Part shown: positions 8,482-17,247 of the stretch, piece by piece
How positions within the stretch are numbered: the stretch's first letter is position 1
Layout of the letters: each line of letters starts with the position of its first letter
From: UBA940 sp045613745
Lineage (GTDB): Bacteria; Bacteroidota; Bacteroidia; Bacteroidales; Rikenellaceae
NCBI GenBank assembly: GCA_045613745.1
Contig: JAZLBP010000009.1
Coordinates: 62,001 to 126,000, forward strand
DNA length: 64,000 nucleotides
Direction: 5' to 3'
Program-made: the position numbers and the translations under genes
The notes under the pieces: model-generated
Told to the model about the DNA's origin: nothing
Seen by the model: only the letters and a program-made list of their open reading frames with translations
The model's database searches: none

Positions 8482-9519
8482 ATGAACAACGACAAACGCA
8501 CCGAAATAGCCACTCTTGGCGAGTTCGGACTCATTGACCGACTTACCGAGCCGTTTGGCACTTCAAACCCCTCAACAATCAAAGGTCCCGGCGACGACGC
8601 TGCGGTTTTGGATATGGGTGGCGACGCCTATACCCTACTCTCGACCGATATGCTGCTCGAAGGTGTGGACTTCGATTTGACCTACTTCCCGCTCAAGCAC
8701 TTGGGTTACAAGTCGGTGGTGGTTGGTTGCAGTGACATCTACGCAATGAACGGACGTCCCACTGGTATCACCGTTTCGATTGGTGTGTCGGCAAAGTTGT
8801 CGGTTGAGAATCTCGACGAGTTGTACGAAGGTATCCGCGCTGCGTGCGAGGACTACGGCATCGACCTGTTGGGTGGCGACACCCGCGCTTCGGTGACAGG
8901 TCTGGTTATCTCGGTTTCGACCGTCGGCACTGTGGACAAAGACAAAATCACATATCGCAACGGCGCAAAACTCCACGACCTGATTTGCATCACCCGCGAT
9001 TTGGGTTCGGCTTACCTGGGTCTGAAACTCTTGGAGCGCGAGAAAATTGCATTGCAGGGCGTGCAAAACGCACAACCCAAATTCGAAGGTTACGAATACC
9101 TGCTTCGCCGACAACTCAAACCCGAGGCTCGTCGCGATGTGATTGAGGAGTTGGCAGCACAAGGCATTGTACCCACCTCGATGATTGACCTTTCGGATGG
9201 ATTGGCGTCGGAGTTGTTACACATCTGCCGTCAGTCGAAGTGCGGCGCGCGCATCTACTTGGAACGTATGCCCATCGCGCGCGAGGTTAATAAGTTGGCC
9301 GAGGAGATGCATCTCGACCCCGTGACTGCGGCGCTGAATGGTGGCGACGACCACGAATTGCTATTCACCGTACCCCTTGCTATGCAGGACAAGCTGATGC
9401 AGTTTGGTTACGGCGTGGAGGTTATCGGCCACATCACCGAAGAGTCAACGGGCGCAGCGCTTGTAACCCCCGACGGCACAACCATCGCCCTCAAAGCGCA
9501 AGGTTTCCACGGAAATTAG
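8482..9519 (+). CDS. thiL: Thiamine-monophosphate kinase
   Basis: The 345-residue product makes the cofactor thiamine diphosphate from thiamine monophosphate and ATP. Family features include GPGDDAAVL (about 32-40), STDMLLEGVDF, the GCSDIYAMNG segment, LLGGDTRAS and the C-terminal MIDLSDGLASEL and NGGDDHELLF motifs of the PurM/ThiL fold. It stands alone, divergent from adk, and ends at a bidirectional terminator. A TPP-riboswitch receptor at 45 kb is its likely metabolic partner. Confidence 0.95.
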   Translation: MNNDKRTEIATLGEFGLIDRLTEPFGTSNPSTIKGPGDDAAVLDMGGDAYTLLSTDMLLEGVDFDLTYFPLKHLGYKSVVVGCSDIYAMNGRPTGITVSIGVSAKLSVENLDELYEGIRAACEDYGIDLLGGDTRASVTGLVISVSTVGTVDKDKITYRNGAKLHDLICITRDLGSAYLGLKLLEREKIALQGVQNAQPKFEGYEYLLRRQLKPEARRDVIEELAAQGIVPTSMIDLSDGLASELLHICRQSKCGARIYLERMPIAREVNKLAEEMHLDPVTAALNGGDDHELLFTVPLAMQDKLMQFGYGVEVIGHITEESTGAALVTPDGTTIALKAQGFHGN

Positions 9520-9546
9520 ACATATATTTTATATATTATATATAAT

Positions 9547-9575
9547 AAAAGGTTGTCCACTGCGGACAACCTTTT
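9547..9575. terminator. Bidirectional terminator between thiL and the thioesterase gene
   Basis: AAAAGGTTGTCC and GGACAACCTTTT form a 12-bp stem with a five-base loop. A-rich and T-rich flanks let it work on both strands, for two convergent genes. Confidence 0.85.
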
Positions 9576-9577
9576 TG

Positions 9578-9982
9578 TTATTTAAGAAGATTGGTGCGCC
9601 ACTCGTCGGGGACGGGTACTGCCGTTTGGGTGGCGGTATCCCAGGCGACAAGCACCGAGGTGGAACGAGTGCAGACGGTTTCGGTGTCGCCATCCTTGCG
9701 CAGAAGGGTTTGACGGAGGCGGATGCTCTTAGTGCCGACACTTTCGAGTTCGGTGACAACCTCAACGGGGCTACCCATAAGAAGTTGGTCCACAAAGTCC
9801 ATATTCACCGATACGAGAATCACTTTCAGGCTTTGGTCGAACATATTGGGGTTGATATGCTCGGTGATAAAAGCGATGCGGCCGATGTCGAGGTATTGCT
9901 GTTGACTGACGTTATTGACGTGGCCAAACAGATCATAGTCGCCAAAGCGAGCCTGAATGGGAGTGCGAGTTGTTGCAGCCAT
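9578..9982 (-). CDS. Acyl-CoA thioesterase, YbgC/4HBT hotdog family
   Basis: The 134-residue single hotdog-fold protein has the family motif FGDYDLFGHVNN, whose Asp and His mark the YbgC/4-hydroxybenzoyl-CoA thioesterase active site, then an SVNMDFVDQLLMGSPVEVVTE strand-helix segment spanning about residues 70-90. Such enzymes hydrolyse acyl-CoA thioesters; the substrate cannot be told here. The ATG at 9982 is preferred to an upstream frame extension that would run into tsaC. It is 5 bp after tsaC and probably co-transcribed. Confidence 0.85.
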   Translation of the reverse strand: MAATTRTPIQARFGDYDLFGHVNNVSQQQYLDIGRIAFITEHINPNMFDQSLKVILVSVNMDFVDQLLMGSPVEVVTELESVGTKSIRLRQTLLRKDGDTETVCTRSTSVLVAWDTATQTAVPVPDEWRTNLLK

Positions 9983-9987
9983 AGGGT

Positions 9988-10554
9988 TTAGTCGCGCAAG
10001 ATTTTGATTTCGCCGCCCTCGCCGACAAGGATGATGGACGATGCGCGGTGGGTAGCCTCGGGGCTCTCGCACGAGGGATCAACAACCATATCGACACCCG
10101 ACAGAATCTCCTCCGAGATTTGGTCGAAGGTCAGAGGCGTGGGATAGCCCGTAATATTGGCCGAGGTGGAAACCAGCGGGCGAGCCAAGCGGCGGATAAG
10201 CTGATTGCAGAATTCGCACTTGGGGATGCGGATGCCCACGGTACCCTGCTCGGGGATAAGGTTGGGAGCGATGCTGCAACCTCCGGGCAGCACCAAGGTC
10301 AGAGGTTTGTCCGACACCTCGAAGAGTTGCCAAGCGATTTCGGGCACGCGGCGCACATAGCGACCTACGTTATCGAGGTTATCGAGCAAAATAGTCATAC
10401 TTGTCTTACCCATTGAGCGTTTGAGAGCGTATATTTTTTCGACTGCGTCGGCGTTGGTGGCGTCGCATCCGATGCCCCAAACAGTGTCGGTGGGATAGAG
10501 AATTATGCCTCCCGCACGCAACACTTCTACTGCTTTTGAAATTTGTTCGTTCAT
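9988..10554 (-). CDS. tsaC: L-threonylcarbamoyladenylate synthase (Sua5/YrdC/TsaC family)
   Basis: The 188-residue protein makes threonylcarbamoyl-AMP, the first step to the t6A37 modification of ANN-decoding tRNAs. The YrdC signature is plain: IILYPTDTVWGIGCDA near residue 17, KRSMGKTSMTILL, GTVGIRIP and STSANITG. It lacks the C-terminal Sua5 extension, so it is the short type. A TATTTTTG box at 10575-10582 lies just upstream. Confidence 0.93.
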   Translation of the reverse strand: MNEQISKAVEVLRAGGIILYPTDTVWGIGCDATNADAVEKIYALKRSMGKTSMTILLDNLDNVGRYVRRVPEIAWQLFEVSDKPLTLVLPGGCSIAPNLIPEQGTVGIRIPKCEFCNQLIRRLARPLVSTSANITGYPTPLTFDQISEEILSGVDMVVDPSCESPEATHRASSIILVGEGGEIKILRD

Positions 10555-10592
10555 TTTTGTGGTAAATGTTTACGCAAAAATAGAAAAATTTG

Positions 10593-10600
10593 TACTTTTG
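10593..10600 (+). promoter_or_regulatory. -7 box of the yebC promoter
   Basis: TACTTTTG fits TAnnTTTG and lies 50 bp before the yebC ATG. The -33 element is weak. It is divergent from the tsaC box at 10575-10582. Confidence 0.5.
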
Positions 10601-10649
10601 CGGTAGTTTTTCCGAAAAATCAAAAAATAATTAAATAAAACCACCTATT

Positions 10650-11366
10650 ATGGGAAGAGCATTTGAATACCGTAAAGCACGAAAACTCAAACGTTGGGGT
10701 AATATGGCGCGTACCTTTACCAAAATCGGTAAAGAGATCGAAATCGCAGTAAAAGCGGGCGGCCCCGACCCCTCGGCCAACACACGTCTGCGCGTGTTGA
10801 TCCAAAACGCCAAGGCTGAAAACATGCCCAAAGAGAACGTAGAACGCGCTATCAAGCGTGCAACCTCGAAAGACACCACCGACTACAAGGAGATGGTATA
10901 TGAGGGATACGGCCCCCACGGCATTGCAATTCTGGTTGAGACCGCAACCGACAACACCACTCGTACCGTAGCCAACGTTCGTTGCTACTTCAACAAATGT
11001 GGCGGTACTCTGGGTAACAGCGGTAGCGTGGCATTTATGTTTGACCACAAATGTACCTTCAAATTCAACAACACACCTGCAACCGACCTCGAAGAACTGG
11101 AGTTTGGTATGATTGACCTGGGCGTTGACGAGTTTGAGGCAGAGGAGGACGGCATCACCGTTTACGCTCCCTTCGAGAACTATGGCGACATCCAAAAATT
11201 CTTGGAGGACGGCGGTTACGAGATTATCTCGGGTGAGTTCGTACGCATCCCCACCGACGCAAAAGAGGTTACTGCTGAGCAACGCGAGGCTATCGAGAAA
11301 CTCATCGAGAAACTCGAAGAGGACGACGACGTAACCAACGTATATCACAACATGTCGGAGGAGTAA
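10650..11366 (+). CDS. yebC: YebC/PmpR-family protein
   Basis: The 238-residue protein opens MGRAFEYRKARKLKRW and continues with the family blocks ARTFTKIGKEI, AGGPDPSANTRLR, NMPKENVERAIKRA and EGYGPHGIAILVE, then GTLGNSGSVAFMF. Family members were long annotated as transcription regulators. More recent work on homologues points to a role in translation of proline-rich stretches. The sequence alone does not choose between these. It is monocistronic and ends at a terminator shared with dnaG. Confidence 0.93.
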   Translation: MGRAFEYRKARKLKRWGNMARTFTKIGKEIEIAVKAGGPDPSANTRLRVLIQNAKAENMPKENVERAIKRATSKDTTDYKEMVYEGYGPHGIAILVETATDNTTRTVANVRCYFNKCGGTLGNSGSVAFMFDHKCTFKFNNTPATDLEELEFGMIDLGVDEFEAEEDGITVYAPFENYGDIQKFLEDGGYEIISGEFVRIPTDAKEVTAEQREAIEKLIEKLEEDDDVTNVYHNMSEE

Positions 11367-11395
11367 TCTCCCCCACCCTGTTGGCGAAAACAAGA

Positions 11396-11425
11396 AAGGG
11401 CTGTTCCGAGTGGAACAGCCCTTTT
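11396..11425. terminator. Bidirectional terminator between yebC and dnaG
   Basis: AAAGGGCTGTTCC and GGAACAGCCCTTTT form a strong stem with a short loop; it lies between two convergent stop codons. Confidence 0.85.
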
Positions 11426-11441
11426 GTTATATAGAGTAAAA

Positions 11442-13412
11442 TTACAGAATCAAGCGTTTGAGTTTGCGGGAGATGTCGTTGCGCTCGTTGTTCAGGGCGC
11501 GCAGTTTGCCGACAATTTCAAGTGCCTCATCTTCGCCGGTATTGGGGTCGTCGAGTTGCGCCTGGAAAGTTGCCGAAAGGCGCTCGATAACCTTCGACTT
11601 GTAGAGCATAATGGCACGAGGCAGAGCCTCCGACAGGCGGTCCTTCTCCGACGAGATGCCAATATCGTGTTCGCTCCACAGTTTGCTCGGAACGTAGTTG
11701 TCGTCCATAGTCAGCAGATCCACCGCCATACTTGCAACCGACGCCGAGGGATAGTTGATAAACAGCGACAGCGAAACCTCCTCGCCCACGGCAGTCATAT
11801 TGGCGACATAGCACTCATAGATAGCGCGGCAGTCGGGGTTTTGGAAATCGAAGCCAATCACATTACGCATCATATCGACAATGGTCTCGGCCACGTTATA
11901 CTCTTTGAGCTCGCGTCCCTCTTTGAGATTGAACGAGAGGTGTCCGTAGCGAATAAGGTAGCGGGTGAGCTCCTTTTCCAACTCCTCAATACCGCTGCCG
12001 ATAGCAGTGCCTGCCGATGACGAGTTTTGCAGATTCTTGGCAGCCTCCTGCATCTTCTGCTGGCGTTGGCGCTCGATGAACTCCTGCTCCTCGCGGTCGC
12101 CACTCAATCCTGCACGCAGTTTTGCAACTTCGCCCAACAGCAGATTCTCGTCCACGTCCATAATCTCGGCACACTCCTTGGCATACATCGCGCGCGTAAT
12201 AGCGTCGGGAATCTCGGAAATAGAGCCTACAACATCGCGAATAACATTGGAACGTGCCTGCACATCGCCCGCCGAGTCGGCCATCAAAAGTTTACACTTG
12301 AAGGTGATGAAATCCTCCTCCTTCGAGCGGATATACTCCTGTACCTGGTCGGCTGTGTGGGCTTTGGCAAACGAGTCGGGGTCGTGCTCGGGCGGCAACT
12401 GCACGATGCGAACGTTCATACCCTCTTTGAGGATGATGTCGATACCGCGCAACGAGGCCTTTAGACCCGCCGAGTCGCCGTCGTACATAACCGTAATATT
12501 CTCGGTGAATCGTTTGAGCAGTTTGACCTGTTCGGAGGTGAGCGACGTACCCGACGACGCTACCACGTTTTCGACTCCCGCCTGATGCATCGAGATTACG
12601 TCGGTGTAGCCCTCCACCAGAATCGCGCATTTGAGTTGCGAGATAGCCTTCTTGGCAAAGAACAGACCATAAAGCGTCATACGCTTTTGGTAAATCTCGC
12701 TCTCGGGCGAGTTCTTATATTTGGCAATGGTCTTGTCTGTTTTGAGTGTGCGACCACCAAAGGCCAGCACACGTCCGCTGACGGTGTGGATAGGGAACAT
12801 AACCCTACCATAGAAACGGTCAGTCAACTCCTCGTAGCCGTCGCGTTTGAACGACAAGCCCGTACCCAGCAGGAACTCCTCCTTGAATCCCGCTTTGAGT
12901 GCTGCGGTCGAGAAGGTCGAGTAACCCTCGGGACAATATCCCAGTCCGAACTTTTCGATTGTGGCATCGGTAAAGCCACGCTCGCGGAAGTAGCTCAGTC
13001 CGATGTTGCGTCCGTCGGCGGTCTGGGTCAGCGCATTTTTGAAGTAGTCCGCCGCCCAACCGTTGAGTACCATCATACTCTCGCGGTTGTCGTTGCGTTT
13101 AATCTCCTCGGGGGTACGTTCCTTCTCGTGAACTTCGATATTGTACTTGCGACCCAGATACTTGATGGCGTCCACATAGCTCATACCCTCGTGTTCCATC
13201 ACGAAGTTGATTACGTTGCCACCCTTGCCGCAGCCGAAGCACTTGAACACACCCTTGGCGGGCGACACCACAAACGACGGTGTTTTCTCGGTGTGGAACG
13301 GACAGCAGGCCTGATAGTTGGCACCCTGACGACGCAGCGTGACAAAGTCGCCGATAACATCCACGATGTCGGCTGCCGCATAAATTCGGTCTATGGTGAC
13401 TTGGTCAATCAT
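11442..13412 (-). CDS. dnaG: DNA primase
   Basis: The 656-residue enzyme makes RNA primers at the replication fork. It has an N-terminal CHC2 zinc finger (Cys37, His40, Cys58, Cys61), the RNA-polymerase core with GLGYCPEG and YGRVMFPI, and a TOPRIM domain with LVEGYTDVISMHQAG and MYDGDSAGLKA. The C-terminal part (about 430-656) is the helicase-binding region. It is a single gene, not next to rpoD or rpsU as in many other bacteria. Confidence 0.97.
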   Translation of the reverse strand: MIDQVTIDRIYAAADIVDVIGDFVTLRRQGANYQACCPFHTEKTPSFVVSPAKGVFKCFGCGKGGNVINFVMEHEGMSYVDAIKYLGRKYNIEVHEKERTPEEIKRNDNRESMMVLNGWAADYFKNALTQTADGRNIGLSYFRERGFTDATIEKFGLGYCPEGYSTFSTAALKAGFKEEFLLGTGLSFKRDGYEELTDRFYGRVMFPIHTVSGRVLAFGGRTLKTDKTIAKYKNSPESEIYQKRMTLYGLFFAKKAISQLKCAILVEGYTDVISMHQAGVENVVASSGTSLTSEQVKLLKRFTENITVMYDGDSAGLKASLRGIDIILKEGMNVRIVQLPPEHDPDSFAKAHTADQVQEYIRSKEEDFITFKCKLLMADSAGDVQARSNVIRDVVGSISEIPDAITRAMYAKECAEIMDVDENLLLGEVAKLRAGLSGDREEQEFIERQRQQKMQEAAKNLQNSSSAGTAIGSGIEELEKELTRYLIRYGHLSFNLKEGRELKEYNVAETIVDMMRNVIGFDFQNPDCRAIYECYVANMTAVGEEVSLSLFINYPSASVASMAVDLLTMDDNYVPSKLWSEHDIGISSEKDRLSEALPRAIMLYKSKVIERLSATFQAQLDDPNTGEDEALEIVGKLRALNNERNDISRKLKRLIL

Positions 13413-13563
13413 TTGTCGTAAGGTGTGTTAAAACTGTAAAACTGCCATATCCGTAGAGGAAACGATTACCTTCCAAATGCTCACAATTACAATAAAAATG
13501 CAGAAACATTGCAGTTTTTACGCAAAAACATTATATTTGTGAGCGCAAGCGCTTGTGTTTAAG

Positions 13564-13635
13564 TAGCCCCGACGGGAATCGAACCCATATCACAGGAACC
13601 GGAATCTTGCATTCTATCCATTGAACTACGGGGCC
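13564..13635 (-). tRNA. tRNA-Arg (anticodon CCG)
   Basis: The minus strand folds as a 72-nt cloverleaf: acceptor GGCCCCG with CGGGGCT (a G1-U72 wobble), D arm GTTC/GAAT, anticodon loop TTCCGGT with CCG at 34-36, and T arm ATGGG/CCCGT with loop TTCGATT. CCA is not encoded. The anticodon stem CAAGA/TCCTG holds one A-C mismatch. TATCTTTG at 13650-13657 with GTTG 19 bp upstream is its likely promoter. Confidence 0.92.
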
Positions 13636-13684
13636 TCGGACACATTGTGCAAAGATATACAAAAAAAATACAACTACAACTATT

Positions 13685-14314
13685 ATGCAGACCGAATGGA
13701 ATCGTATTGAGCAAATAATAAGTTGGGTGGGAATGAGCATTAATTCGTTCGGACGCGAAATCGGATTGACTCGTTCCGAGAACCTCTATCAAATACGCCG
13801 AGGCAACAACGGTATCAGCCGCGACCTTGCCGAAATGATATGCAAGCGCTACCCCCAAATCAGCAAGGCGTGGGTACTTGCGGGCGAAGGTGATATGTTT
13901 CTCGACCCGCTAGAGATTACTGCTCTGCGTCTGCCCTTCTACGATATGGATGTCGAGAAGTATGCCCTCTCGCCCGAGCGTCATACTCGCGCAGGTGAGC
14001 TCAAATTGCCGATGTTTGCGGGTTGCGACTTTGCAGCGGTGTACTATGGCCGCGCAATGGGTAGCGAGGTGCCTGCGGGCTCGACTGTGGTAATGCGCAA
14101 GGTGGAGGATTGGCAGACTCTGGTCCCCGGCTCCGACTGCCTTGTTGTGTGCGACAAGATGGTGTTGTTCCGCCGTCTGCGACGCAGCGACAACCCCGAG
14201 GTGATGCTGCTCTCGTCGCCCGCCGCCGAGCAGTTCGACACAGTGGAGGTTGCAAAGAGCGACATCCGCACAATCTATCGCCTGGAAGGAGTCATTCAGG
14301 CCAAACGCTACTAA
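13685..14314 (+). CDS. HTH regulator with degenerate S24 (LexA/CI-type) domain
   Basis: The 209-residue protein has an N-terminal helix-turn-helix (about 15-50, with SFGREIGLTRSENLYQIRRG) and a C-terminal S24-type domain (about 105-205). In LexA/CI repressors the self-cleaving Ser sits in a GDSM-like motif. Here the matching motif is GRAM (residues 122-125), so the Ser position is Ala. The Lys position (LFRRL, 162-166) appears to be Arg. The fold is probably retained for dimerisation while self-cleavage is lost. It lies 39 bp before ribE and may be co-transcribed with it. Targets are unknown. Confidence 0.75.
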   Translation: MQTEWNRIEQIISWVGMSINSFGREIGLTRSENLYQIRRGNNGISRDLAEMICKRYPQISKAWVLAGEGDMFLDPLEITALRLPFYDMDVEKYALSPERHTRAGELKLPMFAGCDFAAVYYGRAMGSEVPAGSTVVMRKVEDWQTLVPGSDCLVVCDKMVLFRRLRRSDNPEVMLLSSPAAEQFDTVEVAKSDIRTIYRLEGVIQAKRY

Positions 14315-14353
14315 AATTTGATTTTTAAAAGTAAAACAAAAAATAGAAAAAAA

Positions 14354-14947
14354 ATGTTTTCGGGAATTGTGGAGTGTACAGCCAAGGTGGTTGACATCCA
14401 ATGCGACAGACAGAATAAACATTTCACGCTCACTGCGCCCTTTGCCGGTGAACTGAAAATCGACCAAAGTGTTGCTCACAATGGTGTGTGCCTTACTGTG
14501 GTTGCCCTCGAAGGTGACCGCTACACCGTTACGGCAATGCACGAAACCCTTATCAAAAGTAACCTCGGCGACCTGAAAGTGGGTGATGAGGTAAACCTCG
14601 AACGCAGTATGCGTCCCGACGCACTGCTTGACGGCCACATCGTGCAAGGTCACGTTGACCAAACCGCAGTGTGCACCGCAGTGGAGGATGCCGATGGCAG
14701 CTGGTATTTCACTTTTGAGTACGACCAACAAGGCGACAACGTAACCGTCGAGAAGGGCTCTATCACCGTCAATGGCGTAAGCCTCACAGTGTGCGACTCG
14801 CGCGAGGGTTCGTTCCGCGTGGCTATCATCCCCTACACCTTTGAGCACACCAACTTCCACAACATCGAGGTGGGCACACGCGTAAACTTGGAGTTCGACA
14901 TCGTGGGCAAATACATCGCCCGTCTGATGAAACACTACACTAAATAG
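14354..14947 (+). CDS. ribE: Riboflavin synthase, alpha chain
   Basis: The 197-residue protein dismutates two 6,7-dimethyl-8-ribityllumazine molecules into riboflavin and a pyrimidine. The two repeated lumazine-binding barrels each start similarly (MFSGIVE at 1, DGHIVQGHVD near 97), with NGVCLTV and NGVSLTV repeated in each half. An upstream extension of the frame is ignored because MFSGIVE is the conserved start. It overlaps no neighbour and lies 8 bp before lgt. Confidence 0.96.
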   Translation: MFSGIVECTAKVVDIQCDRQNKHFTLTAPFAGELKIDQSVAHNGVCLTVVALEGDRYTVTAMHETLIKSNLGDLKVGDEVNLERSMRPDALLDGHIVQGHVDQTAVCTAVEDADGSWYFTFEYDQQGDNVTVEKGSITVNGVSLTVCDSREGSFRVAIIPYTFEHTNFHNIEVGTRVNLEFDIVGKYIARLMKHYTK

Positions 14948-14955
14948 TTCCGACT

Positions 14956-15810
14956 ATGATGAATCCGCTTTCTATTGTATGGAATGTTGACCCCGTACTT
15001 TTCAGCATAGGCTCGATTGAAGTGCGCTACTATGGCCTTACTTGGGCTATGGCCATCGGCTTCGGTCTGTATCTATTCACCAAGTTCTGCCGCCACGAGA
15101 AACTCAACGAAGAACTCGCCGACTCGGCTTTCTGGTACATCTCGCTGGGAACCATCATTGGCGCACGTCTTGGTCACTGCCTGTTCTATGACTTTGATTA
15201 CTACATCTGCCACCCGCTCGAAATCCTCAACACACGCCAGGGAGGAATGGCAAGCCACGGCGCGGCGCTCGGTATGATTGTAGGTCTTTGGCTCTTTGCA
15301 CGTAAAAACCGTATGCCCTATCTGTGGGGATTGGATCGCGTGGCTATCGCAGCAACCATCGGTGGCGCTTTTGTGCGCTTGGGCAACCTTATGAACTCCG
15401 AAATCTATGGCGAGCCTACCGACCTGCCTTGGGGCTTCATCTTTGCACGCAACGGCGAGACCGTAGCTATGCACCCCACTCAAATCTACGAGGCGCTGTG
15501 TTATCTGCTCACCTTCGGCGTGTTGATGCTTATGTACTACCGCTATGACCAAGGTCGCAAGCACCCCGGTATGTTGTTCGGCGTGGGTCTTATCGGAATC
15601 TTCCTGTCACGATTTGTGATTGAGTACATCAAGAACCCCCAAAAGTCGTTTGAGCTCGATATGGACCTGATGATGGGTCAATGGTTGAGCATTCCCTTTA
15701 TTATTTTAGGTGCAGCAATGGTGGCTCTGTCGTTCACAGCAAAATTCCGCGGCTATGTACCCGACCTGAAACTGCACGCCGCACAAAAAAACAAAAAGAG
15801 TAAAAAATAA
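14956..15810 (+). CDS. lgt: Phosphatidylglycerol-prolipoprotein diacylglyceryl transferase
   Basis: This 284-residue inner-membrane enzyme puts diacylglycerol on the lipobox Cys of prolipoproteins, such as the fimbrillin-like and GalM-like proteins in this window. It has about seven membrane helices, the N-terminal RYYGLTWA segment, GMASHGAALG, and the Lgt signature with VRLGNLMNSEIYG. The hydrophilic Lys-rich C-terminus faces the cytoplasm. It lies between ribE and the SPOR gene with short gaps, so all three are probably one operon. Confidence 0.95.
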   Translation: MMNPLSIVWNVDPVLFSIGSIEVRYYGLTWAMAIGFGLYLFTKFCRHEKLNEELADSAFWYISLGTIIGARLGHCLFYDFDYYICHPLEILNTRQGGMASHGAALGMIVGLWLFARKNRMPYLWGLDRVAIAATIGGAFVRLGNLMNSEIYGEPTDLPWGFIFARNGETVAMHPTQIYEALCYLLTFGVLMLMYYRYDQGRKHPGMLFGVGLIGIFLSRFVIEYIKNPQKSFELDMDLMMGQWLSIPFIILGAAMVALSFTAKFRGYVPDLKLHAAQKNKKSKK

Positions 15811-15828
15811 ATATAGGAGGATAGAGCA

Positions 15829-16662
15829 ATGACAATCGTTGATAAAATTATCTACAACCTTCTGACAAGCCGCAAGGCTGTGTCGATTCCCGAGGTGGGA
15901 GTGCTCAAAATCGAGTCGAAACCCGCACGCAAAAACTCCGACGGAACAATGACCCCTCCCCGCTCCGAGCTGCAATGCAAACCCCTTGGTGGTAAACGAG
16001 GCTCGGCTGTCGAACTTATTGGCGAGATTGCCGCTACGGGTGGCGTGGGTGCAGCCCAAGCACAACAAATCTTTGACGAGTGGTTGCAGTCGGCCAAAAC
16101 TCCCGAAAACATCCGCATCGAAGGTGTGGGTGTTGTGTCGGAGGGTAAGATTACAATCGACCCCACACTCGACGCAAAACTCAACCCCGCCGAGCCCGAA
16201 AAGAGCGCAGGATTTAACTGGAAATGGCTGTGGGTGTTGGTGCTTGTGGCAGTGGCTATCATCGGCTGGTGGGCATACGCCAACTGGGATGAGGTTAAGC
16301 CGCGCATTATGGCATACTTTGAGCCTTGCGCTGCAACCGAGCAGCCCGCAGAGCAAACCGCCGAGGAGAGCGCACCTTCGCTTGCCGAGCTTGAACCCAT
16401 TGGCGCACAATCGGCCGAGGGCGCACAAAACGGATATCACGTTATCGTAGGTGTGTTTGACGTTGAAGCCAATGCCGACCGTATGATTGCACGAATGGCT
16501 GACGAGGGTTACACCTCGACCTACAAGTTCATCCCCGGTCGTGCACGTTTCTACGTTACCGCAGGACGCTTTGCCGACGAGCAGGATGCAATCTGCCTGA
16601 AACGTCAAATCGACGAGGTAGTGCCCGACGTTTGGGTATATCCCTATCGCGTCAACAAATAG
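15829..16662 (+). CDS. HU-CCDC81 and SPOR domain protein, single membrane segment
   Basis: The 277-residue protein has an N-terminal region (about 1-115) with the look of the Bacteroidetes HU-CCDC81 domain pair (VSIPEVGVLKIE, IRIEGVGVVSEGKI). One membrane helix follows at about 125-146 (WKWLWVLVLVAVAIIGWW), then a Pro/Glu/Ala-rich linker and a C-terminal SPOR domain (about 205-277, YHVIVGVFD...RFYVTAGRF). SPOR domains bind septal peptidoglycan stripped of stem peptides. A link between a cytoplasmic nucleoid-type domain and the division wall is plausible but inferred. Confidence 0.85.
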   Translation: MTIVDKIIYNLLTSRKAVSIPEVGVLKIESKPARKNSDGTMTPPRSELQCKPLGGKRGSAVELIGEIAATGGVGAAQAQQIFDEWLQSAKTPENIRIEGVGVVSEGKITIDPTLDAKLNPAEPEKSAGFNWKWLWVLVLVAVAIIGWWAYANWDEVKPRIMAYFEPCAATEQPAEQTAEESAPSLAELEPIGAQSAEGAQNGYHVIVGVFDVEANADRMIARMADEGYTSTYKFIPGRARFYVTAGRFADEQDAICLKRQIDEVVPDVWVYPYRVNK

Positions 16663-16681
16663 CGATTAGCACACACAAACC

Positions 16682-16718
16682 AACGCGCGCAGTTCTCTTG
16701 CTACGCGCGTTTTTTTTG
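16682..16718 (+). terminator. Terminator after the SPOR gene
   Basis: AACGCGCG and CGCGCGTT pair around a 14-base loop and run into eight T residues, 20 bp past the stop. Confidence 0.8.
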
Positions 16719-16747
16719 CAGTGATAGAATGCGGCCGCGATAGATAC

Positions 16748-16788
16748 AAAAAGAAAGTCGGCTCCAAAGTGGAGCCGACTTTCTTTTT
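16748..16788. terminator. Terminator of the hc1 gene
   Basis: AAAGAAAGTCGGCTCC and GGAGCCGACTTTCTTT form a 16-bp stem with A/T-rich flanks; it lies 20 bp past the hc1 stop on the minus strand. Confidence 0.85.
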
Positions 16789-16807
16789 AGCGTATTATTG
16801 CGCTATA

Positions 16808-16984
16808 TTACTTTTTAGCCTCTTCTACCGAAACTTTACGGAACTCTTTGAGGAGTTTCGAAAGCTCGAGAGCAGCTTTACGAGCGCGAGTACCCGCTGC
16901 TTTGTTACCTTTTTCTGCTTGCAGTGCGGCATTCTCTTGGAAAGCAGCGATTTGTGCGTTGATTTGTTCTACTAAGTTTTTCAT
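16808..16984 (-). CDS. Histone H1-like nucleoid protein (Hc1 family)
   Basis: A 58-residue Lys-rich helical protein reads from an ATG at 16984: it begins MKNLVEQINAQIAAF, has EKGNKAAGTRARKAALELSK in the middle and ends RKVSVEEAKK. This is the pattern of the short histone H1/Hc1-like proteins found throughout Bacteroidetes, which bind DNA and compact the nucleoid. It has its own terminator and about 260 bp of non-coding DNA upstream. The exact role in this group is not well defined. Confidence 0.85.
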   Translation of the reverse strand: MKNLVEQINAQIAAFQENAALQAEKGNKAAGTRARKAALELSKLLKEFRKVSVEEAKK

Positions 16985-17247
16985 AATAAATGGTTATTGT
17001 TTAGACTATTACTGAGTGCAAAAATGGACAAACTTTTTTAAAAATCCAAACTTTCTAGCATTTTTTTTCTTTTTGCACACTTTTCTTTCGTATTTTGCTG
17101 TCGAAAAGGACATTATCAGCACTTTCACTACTAAAATTAAGAACAATTAGGAGTGCCACACACACCTATCCACAGACGCAATGTGTAGGTTTTTAAGAAT
17201 TTAATTATTAAATTTGCAGTTAGACAACTAAATTTATTCGTCACAAT
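16985..17247. other. Intergenic region between divergent hc1 and galM
   Basis: No gene is visible. TAAATTTG at 17209-17216 is a good -7 box for galM. A near-match (CATTTTTG, around 17020) may serve hc1. The rest is A/T-rich with no repeat that I can see. Confidence 0.5.
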
